This document shows, piece after piece, positions 53,280 to 59,510 of a stretch of 64,000 nucleotides of DNA (within the stretch, counting starts at the first letter, position 1; every line of letters begins with the position of its first letter). Both the position numbers and the translations under genes were made by a program. The DNA comes from Sinotaia quadrata (taxonomy: Eukaryota; Mollusca; Gastropoda; Architaenioglossa; Viviparidae): positions 55,807,891 to 55,871,890 of the forward strand of contig CM054179.1 in the NCBI GenBank assembly GCA_028829895.1. Reading direction: 5' to 3'. The notes under the pieces were generated by a model, which was not told the origin of the DNA, ran no database searches, and saw only the letters and a program-made list of their open reading frames with translations.

Positions 53280-55448
53280 CACACACATGGGTAACAATTT
53301 ATTTACATATGATTATTATTTTTGAATAGACTTTGAAATTATTATTTATACAATACAATGCAAGCTGATTTCACCGTTATCAAAACGATCTTGATTCTGA
53401 TGAATATGGTGTTAATGGTTGTGGCGAAAACAAGGTATCAGACCTTAGAGGTGAAGACAATTTTGATGTAATATTGACGATGTTGATCAGTTGATTATAA
53501 CTGTTAAAATGATGAACTCGATAATGATGGGAAAACAATAATTATTATGCTGGTGATAATGATGACGATGAAAATAATAATGATGCTACTGATTAAGTTG
53601 CTGCTTCTAACTACTGATTATGATGAGTAGGAAGATACATGATGGTGCTCGTAGTAATCAAGTGGTTACAGTGGTGGATGAGGTGCTGGTAGTGTGGTAT
53701 TGGTTGCAGTGTTGGTAGAGGTGCTAGTGGTGTGGTATTGGTTGCAGTGTTGGTAGAGGTGCTGGTAGTGTGGTTGTGGTAGAGGTGTTTATAGTGTGGT
53801 AGTGGTTATTGTGGTGGTAGAGATGTTTGTATGAGGTAGAGGTGTTGGTAGTGTGGTAGTGGTTATTGTGGTGGTAGAGATGTTTGTATGAGGTAGAGGT
53901 GTTGGTAGTGTGGTAGTAGTTATTGTGGTGGTAGAGATGTTTGTATGAGGTAGAAGTGTTGGTAGTGTGGTTATGGTGATGAATCTCGTGACTACTCACG
54001 GAGAGCAGGCTGGTAGTGCATAGGCTTGGTTTAGAATGAGGCCCTCTCGTGCCAGTCTGTCGACATTGGGAGAAATTATGTCAGGGTTATGAAAGCCAAT
54101 ATCGTTCCATCCTAAAGGAAATACAGAAATAAATCACTTTCTTTTAAATAGATACTGCCTGTAAATAATTAAAAAGTAACAAGAAATAAGTAAATGCTTT
54201 TCATACTTTTAAATACCCTTTAACCACCAATATCACTTCAATCAGAAGCGTGTGACAGTAAGTTGAACATTTAAAGAGTTAATTTACATAGATTCTTTGT
54301 TATTGTTAATTGCTGTCAAGCTAAACACAAGTCAGTATACGTTTGATACAATCATAGATCACGGTGTTGGTATGTTTCCTTACCTTTTACAAACTATTTA
54401 TAGTATTTATTTATGTTCGTAAGGTTAAGTTAACTTCTTTTATTTTATAAACTTGTTAAGATGATTGTGACAAAATAAATCTACTCTTCTAAAGTTACTA
54501 GAAGGGAAAGCATACGAATCAATACATGTAATTATTATAATGTAGACTCTATGTGAATTTTCCTCTAGTATAACTGAAATAAAATAATATTTTATCATTT
54601 TGCTTAAATTTCGTTCCTTGTAAAAATATATGTAATGTGAAATAATTTTAAAATCTTTCTACTTACACTGATCCTTAAATCGCCCAAAAATCATTTGACA
54701 ACCGTCTGTCATCAGGGTATTACGATACTTAACACTTACAAAAAATTGTTATCAATGTTGGTTTTCTATAACACTTATAAAAATGTGTCATTAATGTTGG
54801 TTTTCTATAACACTTACAAAAATCTGTCATTAATGTTGGTTTTCTAAAACACTTACAAAAAATCTGTTATCAATGTTGGTTTTCTATAACACTTACAAAA
54901 ATCTTTCATTAATTTTGGTTTTCTATAACACTTACAAAAATATGTCATTAATGTTGGTTTTCTATAACACTTACAAAAATCTGTCATTAATGTTGGTTTT
55001 CTATAACACAAAAATATGTCATTAATGTTGGTTTTCTATAACACTTACAAAAATCTGTCATTAATGTTGGTTATACGACACTTAACACTTCACAAAAATC
55101 TGTCATTAATGTTGGTTATACGACACTTAACACTTCACAAAAATCGGTCATCGATGATCTTACGATACTTAACACTTACCAAAGTCAACATATTCAAGAT
55201 TACATAAAGTGAAAATAAAAAATAATAACAAAGCAAACAACAAAAAGCACTCACAATATACTGAAGTACATTTCGTATTTTGAATCCGGTAAATTTATAA
55301 ATTAAATTAGGACATTCAAAGTTTCGGAAATGGAGGAAGTTCACTTGCCGAGGTCATCAATAACGATGAAGACGATGTGTCGAGATATAACCATGACGAT
55401 GAGATTCGTCAAAAGCACAAAAGTTTGCTGCCACTTGTATGTCACCAT
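30887..55448 (-). CDS. ARSB: Arylsulfatase B/I/J-type sulfatase (13 coding exons)
   Basis: Joined exons (minus strand): 55448-55349, 54111-54000, 51446-51395, 49944-49841, 46030-45924, 42986-42922, 41778-41677, 40683-40620, 39442-39345, 37468-37332, 35553-35368, 33419-33235, 31059-30887. The sum is 1485 nt, 494 residues plus stop, with every phase consistent. Sulfatases of this family hydrolyse sulfate esters, in ARSB those of N-acetylgalactosamine-4-sulfate in dermatan and chondroitin chains, in lysosomes or after secretion. Seen: a signal peptide near 1-21; metal-site DD in [12 protein letters not shown]; formylglycine Cys69 in CSPSR; Lys123/His125 in VGKWHLG; His210 in LQSVHSP; Asp268-Asn269 in FTSDNGGG; Lys286 in [11 protein letters not shown]. 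These match the ten ARSB active-site positions. ARSI and ARSJ share them, so B versus I/J is open. Oddities: one GC-AG intron; Ala where Gly is usual after CSPSR; several intron arrays that copy exon edges. Confidence 0.95.
31410..31522. mobile_element. hAT-type MITE with perfect 8-bp target duplication
   Basis: A 113-bp GC-rich block with terminal inverted repeats CAATGTCCCCTCTA and CAACGTTCCCTCTA (12 of 14), bounded by identical CTCATAAC at 31402-31409 and 31523-31530. It is too short to code. It lies in the last arylsulfatase intron. Confidence 0.85.
31685..31970. repeat. 20-22 bp tandem repeat
   Basis: AACAGAATACCGGGCAGAAG and variants, about 12 copies. Confidence 0.85.
32410..32580. repeat. 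Degenerate repeat, about 60-65 bp
   Basis: ACATAGATTGTTCATTT(C/T)ATAGTA and GGTATTTCAGTGTTCAC recur about three times. Confidence 0.65.
32588..32642. repeat. (CA)n with CG-rich interruptions
   Basis: CA tracts broken by CGCGCGCG and ATACACTCGCGCG. Confidence 0.9.
32937..33025. repeat. Pyrimidine (CTTT/CT)n tract
   Basis: Nearly pure C/T on the plus strand for about 90 bases, purine-only on the coding strand of arylsulfatase. Confidence 0.9.
33169..33213. repeat. (CA)n beside exon 13 donor
   Basis: About 22 CA units ending 22 bases before the donor of the exon at 33235, hence (TG)n in the nascent transcript, with a (CTGT)n tract beyond. Confidence 0.95.
33235..33419 (-). CDS. ARSB: Arylsulfatase exon 13
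   Basis: 185 nt with acceptor GTTTTCAG|G and donor TTTG|GTAACA. It encodes [20 protein letters not shown] and continues to EVQLFNIF. The KLLIGLPG block is a family marker. A (CA)n tract lies about 20 bases inside the following intron. Confidence 0.94.
33960..34085. repeat. Two-copy duplication near 34000
   Basis: TATGAACAATAATAACAATG with ATGATTAACCG occurs twice about 70 bp apart. Confidence 0.7.
34228..34480. repeat. 60-bp tandem repeat, 4 copies
   Basis: GAAAAGTAAACCTATGGAAT followed by TTACGGTTTGACAGATGAAC repeats at exact 60-bp steps with only single-base changes. Confidence 0.92.
34490..35080. other. Less AT-rich block in intron 12, unassigned
   Basis: Contains GTGGCGGTCTTTACTACGCT and CATCTCTATCATGGTCCATC with balanced base composition, unlike the rest of the intron. 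Possibly an old transposon; no motif identified. Confidence 0.3.
35368..35553 (-). CDS. ARSB: Arylsulfatase exon 12
   Basis: 186 nt with acceptor CTCCTAG|A and donor ATAAG|GTGAGT. It encodes [36 protein letters not shown] and [14 protein letters not shown] through YAGI. The DGISMW and SPR-EFVYNID blocks match ARSB-family C-terminal subdomains. Confidence 0.95.
36425..36705. repeat. 92-bp tandem repeat, 3 copies
   Basis: TGTCATGTGCTAATTACT recurs at 36531 and 36623 with a third, diverged copy before. Lies in arylsulfatase intron 11. Confidence 0.88.
37030..37340. repeat. About 30-bp array carrying the exon 11 donor
   Basis: Units CCTTCATAACTTTACAAATT and ATGTATTTACC, about ten copies, run right up to exon 11. 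On the coding strand each reads TTATGAAGGGTAAATA, the same as the exon end plus donor (GAAGG|GTAAAT). The last exon bases lie inside the terminal unit. Confidence 0.85.
37332..37468 (-). CDS. ARSB: Arylsulfatase exon 11
   Basis: 137 nt with acceptor ATCTTTCAG|AAT and donor GAAGG|GTAAAT. It encodes [36 protein letters not shown] and LQVTGTRYE. Asn269 and Lys286 are active-site positions. The donor lies within a minisatellite unit. Confidence 0.94.
37540..37880. repeat. 28-bp tandem repeat
   Basis: About 12 copies of GGCCTAGACATATTGCCATC ATTTAAAT, on the acceptor side of exon 11 but about 70 bp away and without visible exon sequence. Confidence 0.92.
38270..38590 (+). mobile_element. Possible LTR remnant with Leu-tRNA-like primer site
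   Basis: A less AT-rich block with an LTR-like order: TATA-like TTTTATAGTATG (near 38393), AATAAA (near 38493), then TTGGCATCATTGG and GATTCGAACC at about 38561-38588. This loosely resembles the leucine-tRNA primer site used by many Gypsy-type elements. No gag or pol was seen after it, and the 5' edge of the LTR is not determined. Confidence 0.35.
38595..39055. other. Intron 10 DNA, no clear feature
   Basis: Mixed sequence with recurrent short motifs (TTGGTAATCT, GACGTCACAG) but no ordered repeat, gene or element recognised. Confidence 0.45.
39058..39345. repeat. 53-bp array carrying the exon 10 donor
   Basis: Three regular 53-bp steps (ACTTACAT at 39180, 39233, 39286, 39339) with diverged copies before. 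On the coding strand units read ACTTCTGAT|GTAAGTCC or CTTTTGAT|GTAAGTCC, i.e. the end of exon 10 with its donor. Confidence 0.92.
39345..39442 (-). CDS. ARSB: Arylsulfatase exon 10
   Basis: 98 nt with acceptor CTCTACAG|GA and donor TCTGAT|GTAAGT. It encodes [20 protein letters not shown] and [12 protein letters not shown]; Asp268 is the metal ligand. The donor and last exon bases recur in 53-bp intron units just downstream. Confidence 0.95.
39575..39870. repeat. 28-29 bp tandem repeat
   Basis: About ten copies of GCCCTAATGTCCTGGAGATG AGGTCAGA, on the acceptor side of exon 10, 130 bp away. Confidence 0.9.
40035..40520. repeat. 28-32 bp tandem repeat
   Basis: About 15 variable copies of AGAGAATTGGTAGTATGTAT AGATACGGT between exons 10 and 9. 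Confidence 0.88.
40620..40683 (-). CDS. ARSB: Arylsulfatase exon 9
   Basis: 64 nt with acceptor TGTAACAG|GTCCC and donor TTCAG|GTAACC. It encodes [20 protein letters not shown] and S. Its first 31 bases, with the acceptor, are tandemly repeated in the intron immediately upstream (40653-40811). Confidence 0.93.
40653..41225. repeat. 53-bp array carrying exon 9 start and acceptor
   Basis: Identical 53-bp units start at 40653, 40706 and 40759; a diverged one starts at 40812, then decayed units of about 50 bp follow to about 41225. The first unit overlaps exon 9 for 31 bases. Each intact unit has those 31 coding bases plus 22 intron bases ending in the acceptor. Confidence 0.95.
41677..41778 (-). 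CDS. ARSB: Arylsulfatase exon 8
   Basis: 102 nt, phase 0 on both sides, with acceptor CGTGCAG|TTT and donor CTAGAG|GTGGGT. It encodes [20 protein letters not shown] and [14 protein letters not shown]; His210 is the expected catalytic histidine. Confidence 0.95.
42922..42986 (-). CDS. ARSB: Arylsulfatase exon 7
   Basis: 65 nt with acceptor TTTGCAG|AT and donor TCAACG|GTACTA. It encodes [20 protein letters not shown] and T, corresponding to the FDFRDG...YST part of ARSB. Confidence 0.9.
43172..43242. repeat. (GATA)n microsatellite
   Basis: About 18 GATA units in arylsulfatase intron 6, preceded by (GACA) variants. Confidence 0.95.
43640..44450. other. Intron 6 DNA left of the piggyBac remnant
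   Basis: Begins with a short CCTGTATAGTCCTGTATTGT repeat (43680-43770). The rest is less AT-rich and may be the element's flank, but nothing else is recognised. Confidence 0.35.
44455..45035 (+). pseudogene. piggyBac-like remnant, N-terminal part
   Basis: Plus strand: an acidic [20 protein letters not shown] region with [18 protein letters not shown] (44646-44807), then after a frame change [20 protein letters not shown] and [11 protein letters not shown]. The last resembles the region before the piggyBac catalytic core (FxGxxG...P...F...TN). Its first 90 bp match those at 48115-48205, so the two remnants come from one family. Confidence 0.55.
45235..45420. repeat. About 60-bp tandem repeat, 3 copies
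   Basis: AATGGGGTCAATGCAAGATC and ATTGAAATGTGAACATGCTA recur three times just after the piggyBac-like remnant. Confidence 0.85.
45670..45780. repeat. Short repeat, about 35 bp, 3 copies
   Basis: TCAAATACTAAACCAGATTG repeats three times within 150 bp of the exon 6 donor. Confidence 0.75.
45924..46030 (-). CDS. ARSB: Arylsulfatase exon 6
   Basis: 107 nt with acceptor CCTCTATAG|G and donor GTTG|GTTTGT (weak but phase-correct). It encodes [20 protein letters not shown] and [15 protein letters not shown]. His125 of KWHLG is an active-site residue. A second AG 21 nt inside the exon would remove WHLGFCS and is rejected. Confidence 0.92.
46140..46560. repeat. 27-bp tandem repeat
   Basis: About 15 copies of CTATAATTGCTACCTTAAGT CTGTGTG. 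Long open frames here (46162-46599, 46334-46636) follow from a unit divisible by three. Confidence 0.9.
46680..46865. repeat. About 56-bp tandem repeat, 3-4 copies
   Basis: GCAATTGATTTCAATTAGCT and GTCAACATTTGCAGTCCGAT. Confidence 0.9.
46920..47620. repeat. 33-bp tandem repeat
   Basis: About 20 copies of TGACTGGTGTCCGTTCTAAC plus a variable half. The best block (47280-47520) adds ATATATTGAATTC. Because 33 is divisible by three, an 11-residue repeat ([11 protein letters not shown]) is open on the minus strand; it is intronic. Confidence 0.92.
47790..48090. repeat. Outlying units of the exon 5 donor array
   Basis: Units with CTCACTTGGCCACC, TACTCACTCGCCCACC or TTCACTTGCCCACA, giving TGGGCAAGTGA on the coding strand, like the exon 5 end. 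Separated from the main array by about 1 kb holding a piggyBac-like remnant. Confidence 0.6.
48105..48480 (+). pseudogene. piggyBac-like remnant, second copy
   Basis: The start shares TTCAAACGAGCCAATCAGTA-like sequence with 44475. It encodes [20 protein letters not shown], in the manner of the piggyBac pre-core segment, then stops. The inside differs from the first copy, which suggests the two copies kept different parts. Confidence 0.5.
48600..49150. other. Unassigned DNA between array halves
   Basis: Includes an AACGAACTATCAAACGAA-rich stretch (48815-48960). Probably the rest of the inserted DNA; no ends were identified. Confidence 0.4.
49150..49900. repeat. About 38-bp array related to the exon 5 donor
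   Basis: About 18 units. The homogeneous block (about 49300-49650) repeats CATCATGATCGTGAGTAGCG then TATCAAGACATTACCTGT. On the coding strand units begin GATACGCTAC, as does the exon 5 end. Less homogenised units read ATGATGGGCAAGTGAAT against the exon's AGTGGGCAA|GTGAGTAT. Exon 5 ends at 49841 inside the array edge. Confidence 0.88.
49841..49944 (-). CDS. ARSB: Arylsulfatase exon 5 (second sulfatase signature)
   Basis: 104 nt with acceptor AAATTTCAG|CAT and donor GGGCAA|GTGAGT. It encodes [20 protein letters not shown] and [14 protein letters not shown]; split Lys123 is catalytic. The exon's last bases resemble the unit of the adjoining array at 49150-49840. Confidence 0.93.
50335..50395. 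repeat. (AC)n microsatellite
   Basis: About 30 AC units in intron 4, extended by ACGCAC variants to 50425. Confidence 0.95.
50735..51075. repeat. 49-50 bp tandem repeat
   Basis: CACCAAATTCACACAGCACA and AATAATTCATACACAACCAA, about seven copies. Confidence 0.92.
51395..51446 (-). CDS. ARSB: Arylsulfatase exon 4 ([17 protein letters not shown])
   Basis: A 52-nt micro-exon with acceptor TTTCCAG|G and donor CTTCAG|GTCTGT. It completes CSPSR and supplies 17 residues. The usual T-G of the sulfatase signature is T-A here (Ala79). Confidence 0.93.
51490..51960. repeat. 58-bp tandem repeat
   Basis: About six copies of ATTGCAGCATCATTCATGTT with GACAATAAATGTCACATGAT, then shorter variants; on the acceptor side of exon 4. 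Confidence 0.92.
52230..52600. repeat. Composite 38-60 bp repeat
   Basis: GTAAAAGTAGATTTGTTTTA with AAGTGTAAATATTTGTATG recurs about seven times, some with an extra TAACACTGT segment. Confidence 0.85.
52620..53235. other. Intron 3 DNA, no feature
   Basis: No gene, repeat or element recognised. Arylsulfatase-like coding sequence was looked for here and not found. Confidence 0.5.
53240..53275. repeat. (AC)n microsatellite
   Basis: About 17 AC units in arylsulfatase intron 3. Confidence 0.93.
53650..53985. repeat. GT-rich array beside exon 3
   Basis: Units of GTGGTAGAGATGTTTGTATG and AGGTAGAGGTGTTGGTAGTG end 14 bases from the exon 3 donor. On the coding strand ACACTACCA recurs, like the CACTACCAG found 20 bases inside exon 3; the resemblance is short. 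Confidence 0.85.
54000..54111 (-). CDS. ARSB: Arylsulfatase exon 3 (ends in CSP of catalytic motif)
   Basis: 112 nt with acceptor TCCTTTAG|GA and donor CTCTCC|GTGAGT. It encodes [20 protein letters not shown], then [16 protein letters not shown], with the formylglycine precursor Cys69. The CSPSR motif is split across this junction. Confidence 0.95.
54715..55190. repeat. 39-bp array past exon 2, donor-like units
   Basis: About 11 units of CACTTACAAAAATCTGTCAT and TAATGTTGGTTTTCTATAA. On the coding strand units read ATTAATGACAG...TTTGTAAGTG. The unit nearest the exon has ATCGATGACC...GTGAAGTG, compared with ATTGATGACCTCG|GCAAGTG at the exon 2 end. Confidence 0.88.
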
Positions 55449-55473
55449 GGTGATCACAGTTTTTGCCCTGTTT
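55349..55473 (-). CDS. ARSB: Arylsulfatase exon 2 (start codon, signal peptide)
   Basis: Acceptor TTGTTTTCAG|AAACAGG; ATG at 55448. Residues 1-33 include the hydrophobic core [14 protein letters not shown] and then [10 protein letters not shown] with the metal-binding Asp pair. The exon ends GACCTCG|GCAAGT, a GC donor. Using the nearby GT four bases on would break the frame into the next exon, so GC-AG is preferred. Confidence 0.88.
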
Positions 55474-55599
55474 CTGAAAACAAGGATAAAATATTGCATT
55501 TTGGTGTGTATTTCATGACGTCTGTTCAGCATAGCAGTTCTTTCACTTCACTGTTTTAATGCACTCTAAATATTGAAATTAGATTACATTATTTGATTA

Positions 55600-56110
55600 T
55601 TATTGGACAAAAATAAGTCACTTGTAGGCAGAACCCCAACAAGAAGGCTGCAAAACAACAAAGCTCTAAGGATAGCAATTGAGAATGCAAATGAAGTACT
55701 AAAACGTATCCCCACAGAAGATATCACAGAAACCAACAGTCTAATATACGCCACTGAAAAGGTAATTGAAAGACATACAATGCCAGACACAGAAACCATC
55801 AGTACCACCATTTAAGAAAAGAACAGAAAAGAAAATAGAGTGTACTAGAAGAGAAATAAGCCAAATGACAGCAGCAGCACAAAATAAGGGAAAACTGAAG
55901 GAAAGATTGGTCACCAAATACCATCTCAACTGCAGAAGCATTAATACTGCAATAGAAGATGCAAAGCAAAGACTTCAAGGACTCAGTCACCGTCTGAAGA
56001 GGTACATTTTCCTAGGTCAGTAATTCCAACAACAAAATATTCCGAACTGACCCTAAAAGACTATACCAAGTACTTAAAGGAAATTCCAGAAGGTTCCGTT
56101 TACTTTGATC
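55600..56110 (+). pseudogene. Non-LTR retrotransposon fragment
   Basis: Plus strand, two frames: RTPTRRLQNNKALRIAIENA through ERHTMPDTETISTTI, then FKKRTEKKIECTRREISQMT and RSINTAIEDAKQRLQGLSHR, LKRY, RLYQVLKGN. This Lys/Arg/Glu-rich helical region is typical of the segment just before reverse transcriptase in animal LINEs. One frameshift near 55800; no reverse transcriptase core follows. Lies antisense in arylsulfatase intron 1. Confidence 0.55.
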
Positions 56111-56500
56111 GTTGATTTTAAAAGTGTCATCTTTGTCTTTGAGTACACTATAGGTGATTTTCATTTATTTCCACACAGCCTGCTAATTTTGTCATTGTTT
56201 TAACAAATATTAATTTAATTAAATTTGTAAAAAAATTATTTTGCAAAACGATCGCATGTCACTAAAAATGTAGACGACAACATTTTAACGCTTTCAAACC
56301 ATTTGAAATGCTATCATGTTATAACAATTATATCACTATCCTTGAAATGCTATCATGTTGTAACAATTATATCACTAACCTTATCTGCTGTAAACTAAAG
56401 CAATGATATGACTATATATTTGTATATTCGTCGTAAAATTGGTGTACACCTCACTCAATTACGCTAGTGTAAAGATGTAACAAGTTATGCTGCCTGCTAA

Positions 56501-56510
56501 TAGATAGATA

Positions 56511-56552
<42 letters not shown>
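56501..56552. repeat. (GATA)n microsatellite
   Basis: About 13 GATA units, then GGATGGATG and GGACGGAC variants to 56630. Confidence 0.93.
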
Positions 56553-56554
<2 letters not shown>

Positions 56555-57547
56555 GTAGGTAGGTGGATGGATGGATCGAAGGACGGATGGATGGATTAAT
56601 CGATGGATAGGTGGACGGACGGATAGATAGAGATAGAGAGAGAATCTTTGGAATATGTACCGTAAAAAAAAAACAAGCTAATTTCTTTTCTGTATACGTC
56701 CAAATATATATTTTTAATTTTCTTCTTCGAGTGTATCAAGTATGAAAAAAAAATCTTTGCACAGTGAAGTATATGTCTTTGAGTTAACTACAGTCGATTT
56801 TTACCCTTTCACATTTCCACACAGTCTGTTGTAGGTGTACAGGCCCACACCAAACATAAGCTAAAATGTGTGTGTGTGTGTAAAGATATAGACCATGTTT
56901 TCCACTGTAATTAATGCCGTATTAAAGTAACAGACAGAATATCAGCAATGTAAGCGATTTGAATCTTGTCAGACTTTATTTATACTCATTTCGCCGGTTG
57001 CTTCTCAACGTGGGGAAGGGGGGGGGGGTAATCTCATGACCACTGACTGGTAATGAAGAGTCCTAATCCTGCAAAATGTAACTGCATAAGTAGAAGTAAA
57101 TCCCGAAACTACATTCATCATGGCTGGTTTCACCATCTGAACATGTAGGGTGACGGTGCATGTCAATGCAGAGCGTGCGTGCGTGTGTGAAAGCGTTTAA
57201 TCGTGAGTGTGACGTTTAACAGACATGATCACACTTCGTAGCTCTAAATCTTCTTCCTTAACACTTTTCTGTTGAATTCTTTCGTGCTTGCACTACACAC
57301 TTCAAGTATGTCCGCCATTCTATTCCAGCTTTTAGAACAAGAAAAACAAACTGTACCACTGAAAACATAAAGGTTTCTAAACATGATAAAAGTAAGCATT
57401 TACTTTCTTAACAATCAAAAGGAGTTAAATACTTTTCTCATTACAACTTGCCGCTTTACTTAGAAATATGGCGTTGTTTCTACTGAGCATGAATAGCATC
57501 GGTTTACGCAACTAGTGGTTACAATGCCAGACTTAAAACAGACTTAC

Positions 57548-57672
57548 CAATGTATGGTGATCAGAGAACAATTCTTCTAACTAGAAGATACAGTGTTGAG
57601 TCCAGAAGAATTGAAGCCGGAATCTCAGGAACCAGGAGAGTTCTCGCTCGCTCGCACTCTCTCCGACAGTAC
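57548..57672 (-). other. ARSB: Arylsulfatase 5' UTR exon 1
   Basis: A TATA box lies about 30 nt upstream of the proposed start. The exon contains no ATG on the minus strand and ends CATTG|GTAAGT at 57548/57547, a strong donor. It pairs with the acceptor TTGTTTTCAG at 55474 that precedes the exon carrying the start codon. The transcript start is inferred from TATA spacing. Confidence 0.6.
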
Positions 57673-57682
57673 TAGAAGGCAA

Positions 57683-57690
57683 TGACGTCA
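57683..57690. promoter_or_regulatory. CRE palindrome TGACGTCA
   Basis: A perfect 8-bp cAMP-response element lies between the TATA box and the inferred start, seven bases below the TATA box. Such sites bind CREB/ATF factors; regulation by them here is inference. Confidence 0.45.
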
Positions 57691-57696
57691 ACCCAC

Positions 57697-57702
57697 TTTA
57701 TA
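57697..57702 (-). promoter_or_regulatory. TATA box of arylsulfatase
   Basis: The minus strand reads TTTATAAAG, placed about 30 nt before the inferred transcript start and about 150 nt before the exon 1 donor. Confidence 0.55.
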
Positions 57703-58364
57703 AATAATTGCTCTACGTCGTATCACAGAGGTAGATCTATATCTTTCTATCGCGTATTTCTGAAGCCCTCTATTCAAAGCAGAAATTTTGATCTAACAAA
57801 GTTGACCTTAATTATGGTACAATTCTTGAAGTTCCTTATAGTCTACTTGTGAATTTGAATGGTTTTACTAATTCCCCGGGACCGATATGAATATTTTGAA
57901 GTACTTCGTTTAACTCTTATTCATAACCTATCAAGGTCATACAGTTTCTCGTCTTTTAGTTACTGTGGTTTTTCTGCTCAGCCGGTTCATGTGTGTGATT
58001 TCTGTTTTTCTGTCCACTCAGGTGTGTGAAGGGCACCCGTTGTTAGTGACTCTTAATGCAAAAATGTTTCTTTTGTACTCATTATAAATAATATAAACAT
58101 CAGATCGTGCATGATTGTACCTGAACTTACGATTTCGTATCCTGAATTAAGCGTGCTTTATGTTATCTTTATGAACAATTAAAAATTTACCTTTAAAATT
58201 ATACTTTGTCTAACTTTTTACATCTTATTTCTAACTAACCCAACTTTTAAATAAACAAACCAACAACTATATTTTATTCTACTGTGACATACCGGTGTTA
58301 TAATTAGGCTACTTGTAAATAACACACGTCAGTTGGCTTTTCTTGTATCAAACCTTTGTCACCT

Positions 58365-58620
58365 GAAATAAACGTCATTATGTCTTAATGGTAATTCCTT
58401 GTCACCGAAATAAACGTCATTTTGTCTTAATGGTAATTCCTTGTCACCGAAATAAACGTCATTTTGTCTTAATGGTAATTCCTTGTCACCGAAATAAACG
58501 TCATTTTATTTTAATGGTAATTCCTTGTTCACCGAAATAAACGTCATTTTGTCTTAATGGTAATTCCTTGTCACCGAAATACACGTCATTTTGTCTTATT
58601 GGTAATTCCTTAAGTGTCAC
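58365..58620. repeat. 42-bp tandem repeat
   Basis: Six copies of TTCCTTGTCACCGAAATAAA with CGTCATTTTGTCTTAATGGT. The last unit blends into the block at 58620. Confidence 0.92.
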
Positions 58621-58755
58621 GGTATATTTGCCGATGACCCCACACTTGACAATGCAGTGACCGAGCTGAACGTTGCCCGACGCGGTGGACAAGTTTGAAC
58701 TACAAGAATACGTCACACCAAACTACTGGGCCAACGACCCGGCCGTGTAAGCAGA
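58620..58755 (+). other. Orphan coding-like island
   Basis: A GC-richer stretch. One plus-strand frame reads DAVDKFELQEYVTPNYWAND then PAV (about 58676-58747), followed by GTGTAAGC, which could be a donor. Upstream in that frame there are stops; the other frame reads TELNVARRGG. I do not recognise the protein. It could be an exon of a gene mostly outside the window, a pseudogene, or chance. Confidence 0.3.
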
Positions 58756-59339
58756 TAACCTTGATAGAGTTTGGACACCCGGATGGTGTTAATTGTGTTG
58801 CTGAACATTATACAGATTTTTTAAAAATAAATGTAAAAAGATATAAAATAACATTTTTTATTTTTTAAAAATCAGATTTAATAAGAAAATCTTACATTTG
58901 CGTCAGTGGTAGCGCGTTAATTTACTCCTTTTTGTATCAACAAATCCTACTTGCAACTATTGCTAACATGTGTCAAGAAATACAAATGTTAGATAAAAAA
59001 TCATTTGCTACACATTGAGCAACAAGACTTTCATACAATCAACACGCTGACTATTATCAAACAGGCAGCAACTTGTACATAAACTGAACTGCTATCGGAC
59101 GTGTAGATGGGGACAGATACAGCACGTAAGAATGAGAATCAATTTGTTACGACTCATTTGAAATGTCGTCCGGTACGTGAGTCTAAACCGTTAATCAAAA
59201 CAACAGAAATACTCAAGAAGTTTTTTTCTGCTATTGAAAACCTATGCTTTGACTATGCATTGTTTTATTGTTCGTATTTACATATGTATTAAGGAAAAAA
59301 ATTGATATATTTTATTGTAAATATGTGGTGATCTAAGCT

Positions 59340-59510
59340 AAGCATTAATTAGGACATTTGCTGCCCGCCTTTATACAGCCTTCTTCCCTCATCCTTGAGG
59401 ATATTTCCTTAGCGGGCGATGGTAATTTGTACGGAGTGCCTTGATGATCGGGTTATGGGTCGTCCACTGGCTTTGTTTCAAACAGTATAGTACGTTTTGC
59501 TAGTTAGTTT
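59340..59510. other. GC-richer block, unassigned
   Basis: Contains GCCCGCCTTTATACAGCC and, about 50 bases on, TTAGCGGGCGATGG; possibly an old mobile element. No frame or family recognised. Confidence 0.25.

Noticed and set aside
53724..53999. 91-codon His/Thr/Ser-rich frame
   Set aside because: Translation of the GT-rich array next to exon 3; overlaps the exon 3 donor.
55341..55349. GT donor (GGCAA|GTGAAC) for exon 2
   Set aside because: It shifts the frame so that GWNDIG is lost; the GC donor four bases earlier keeps it.
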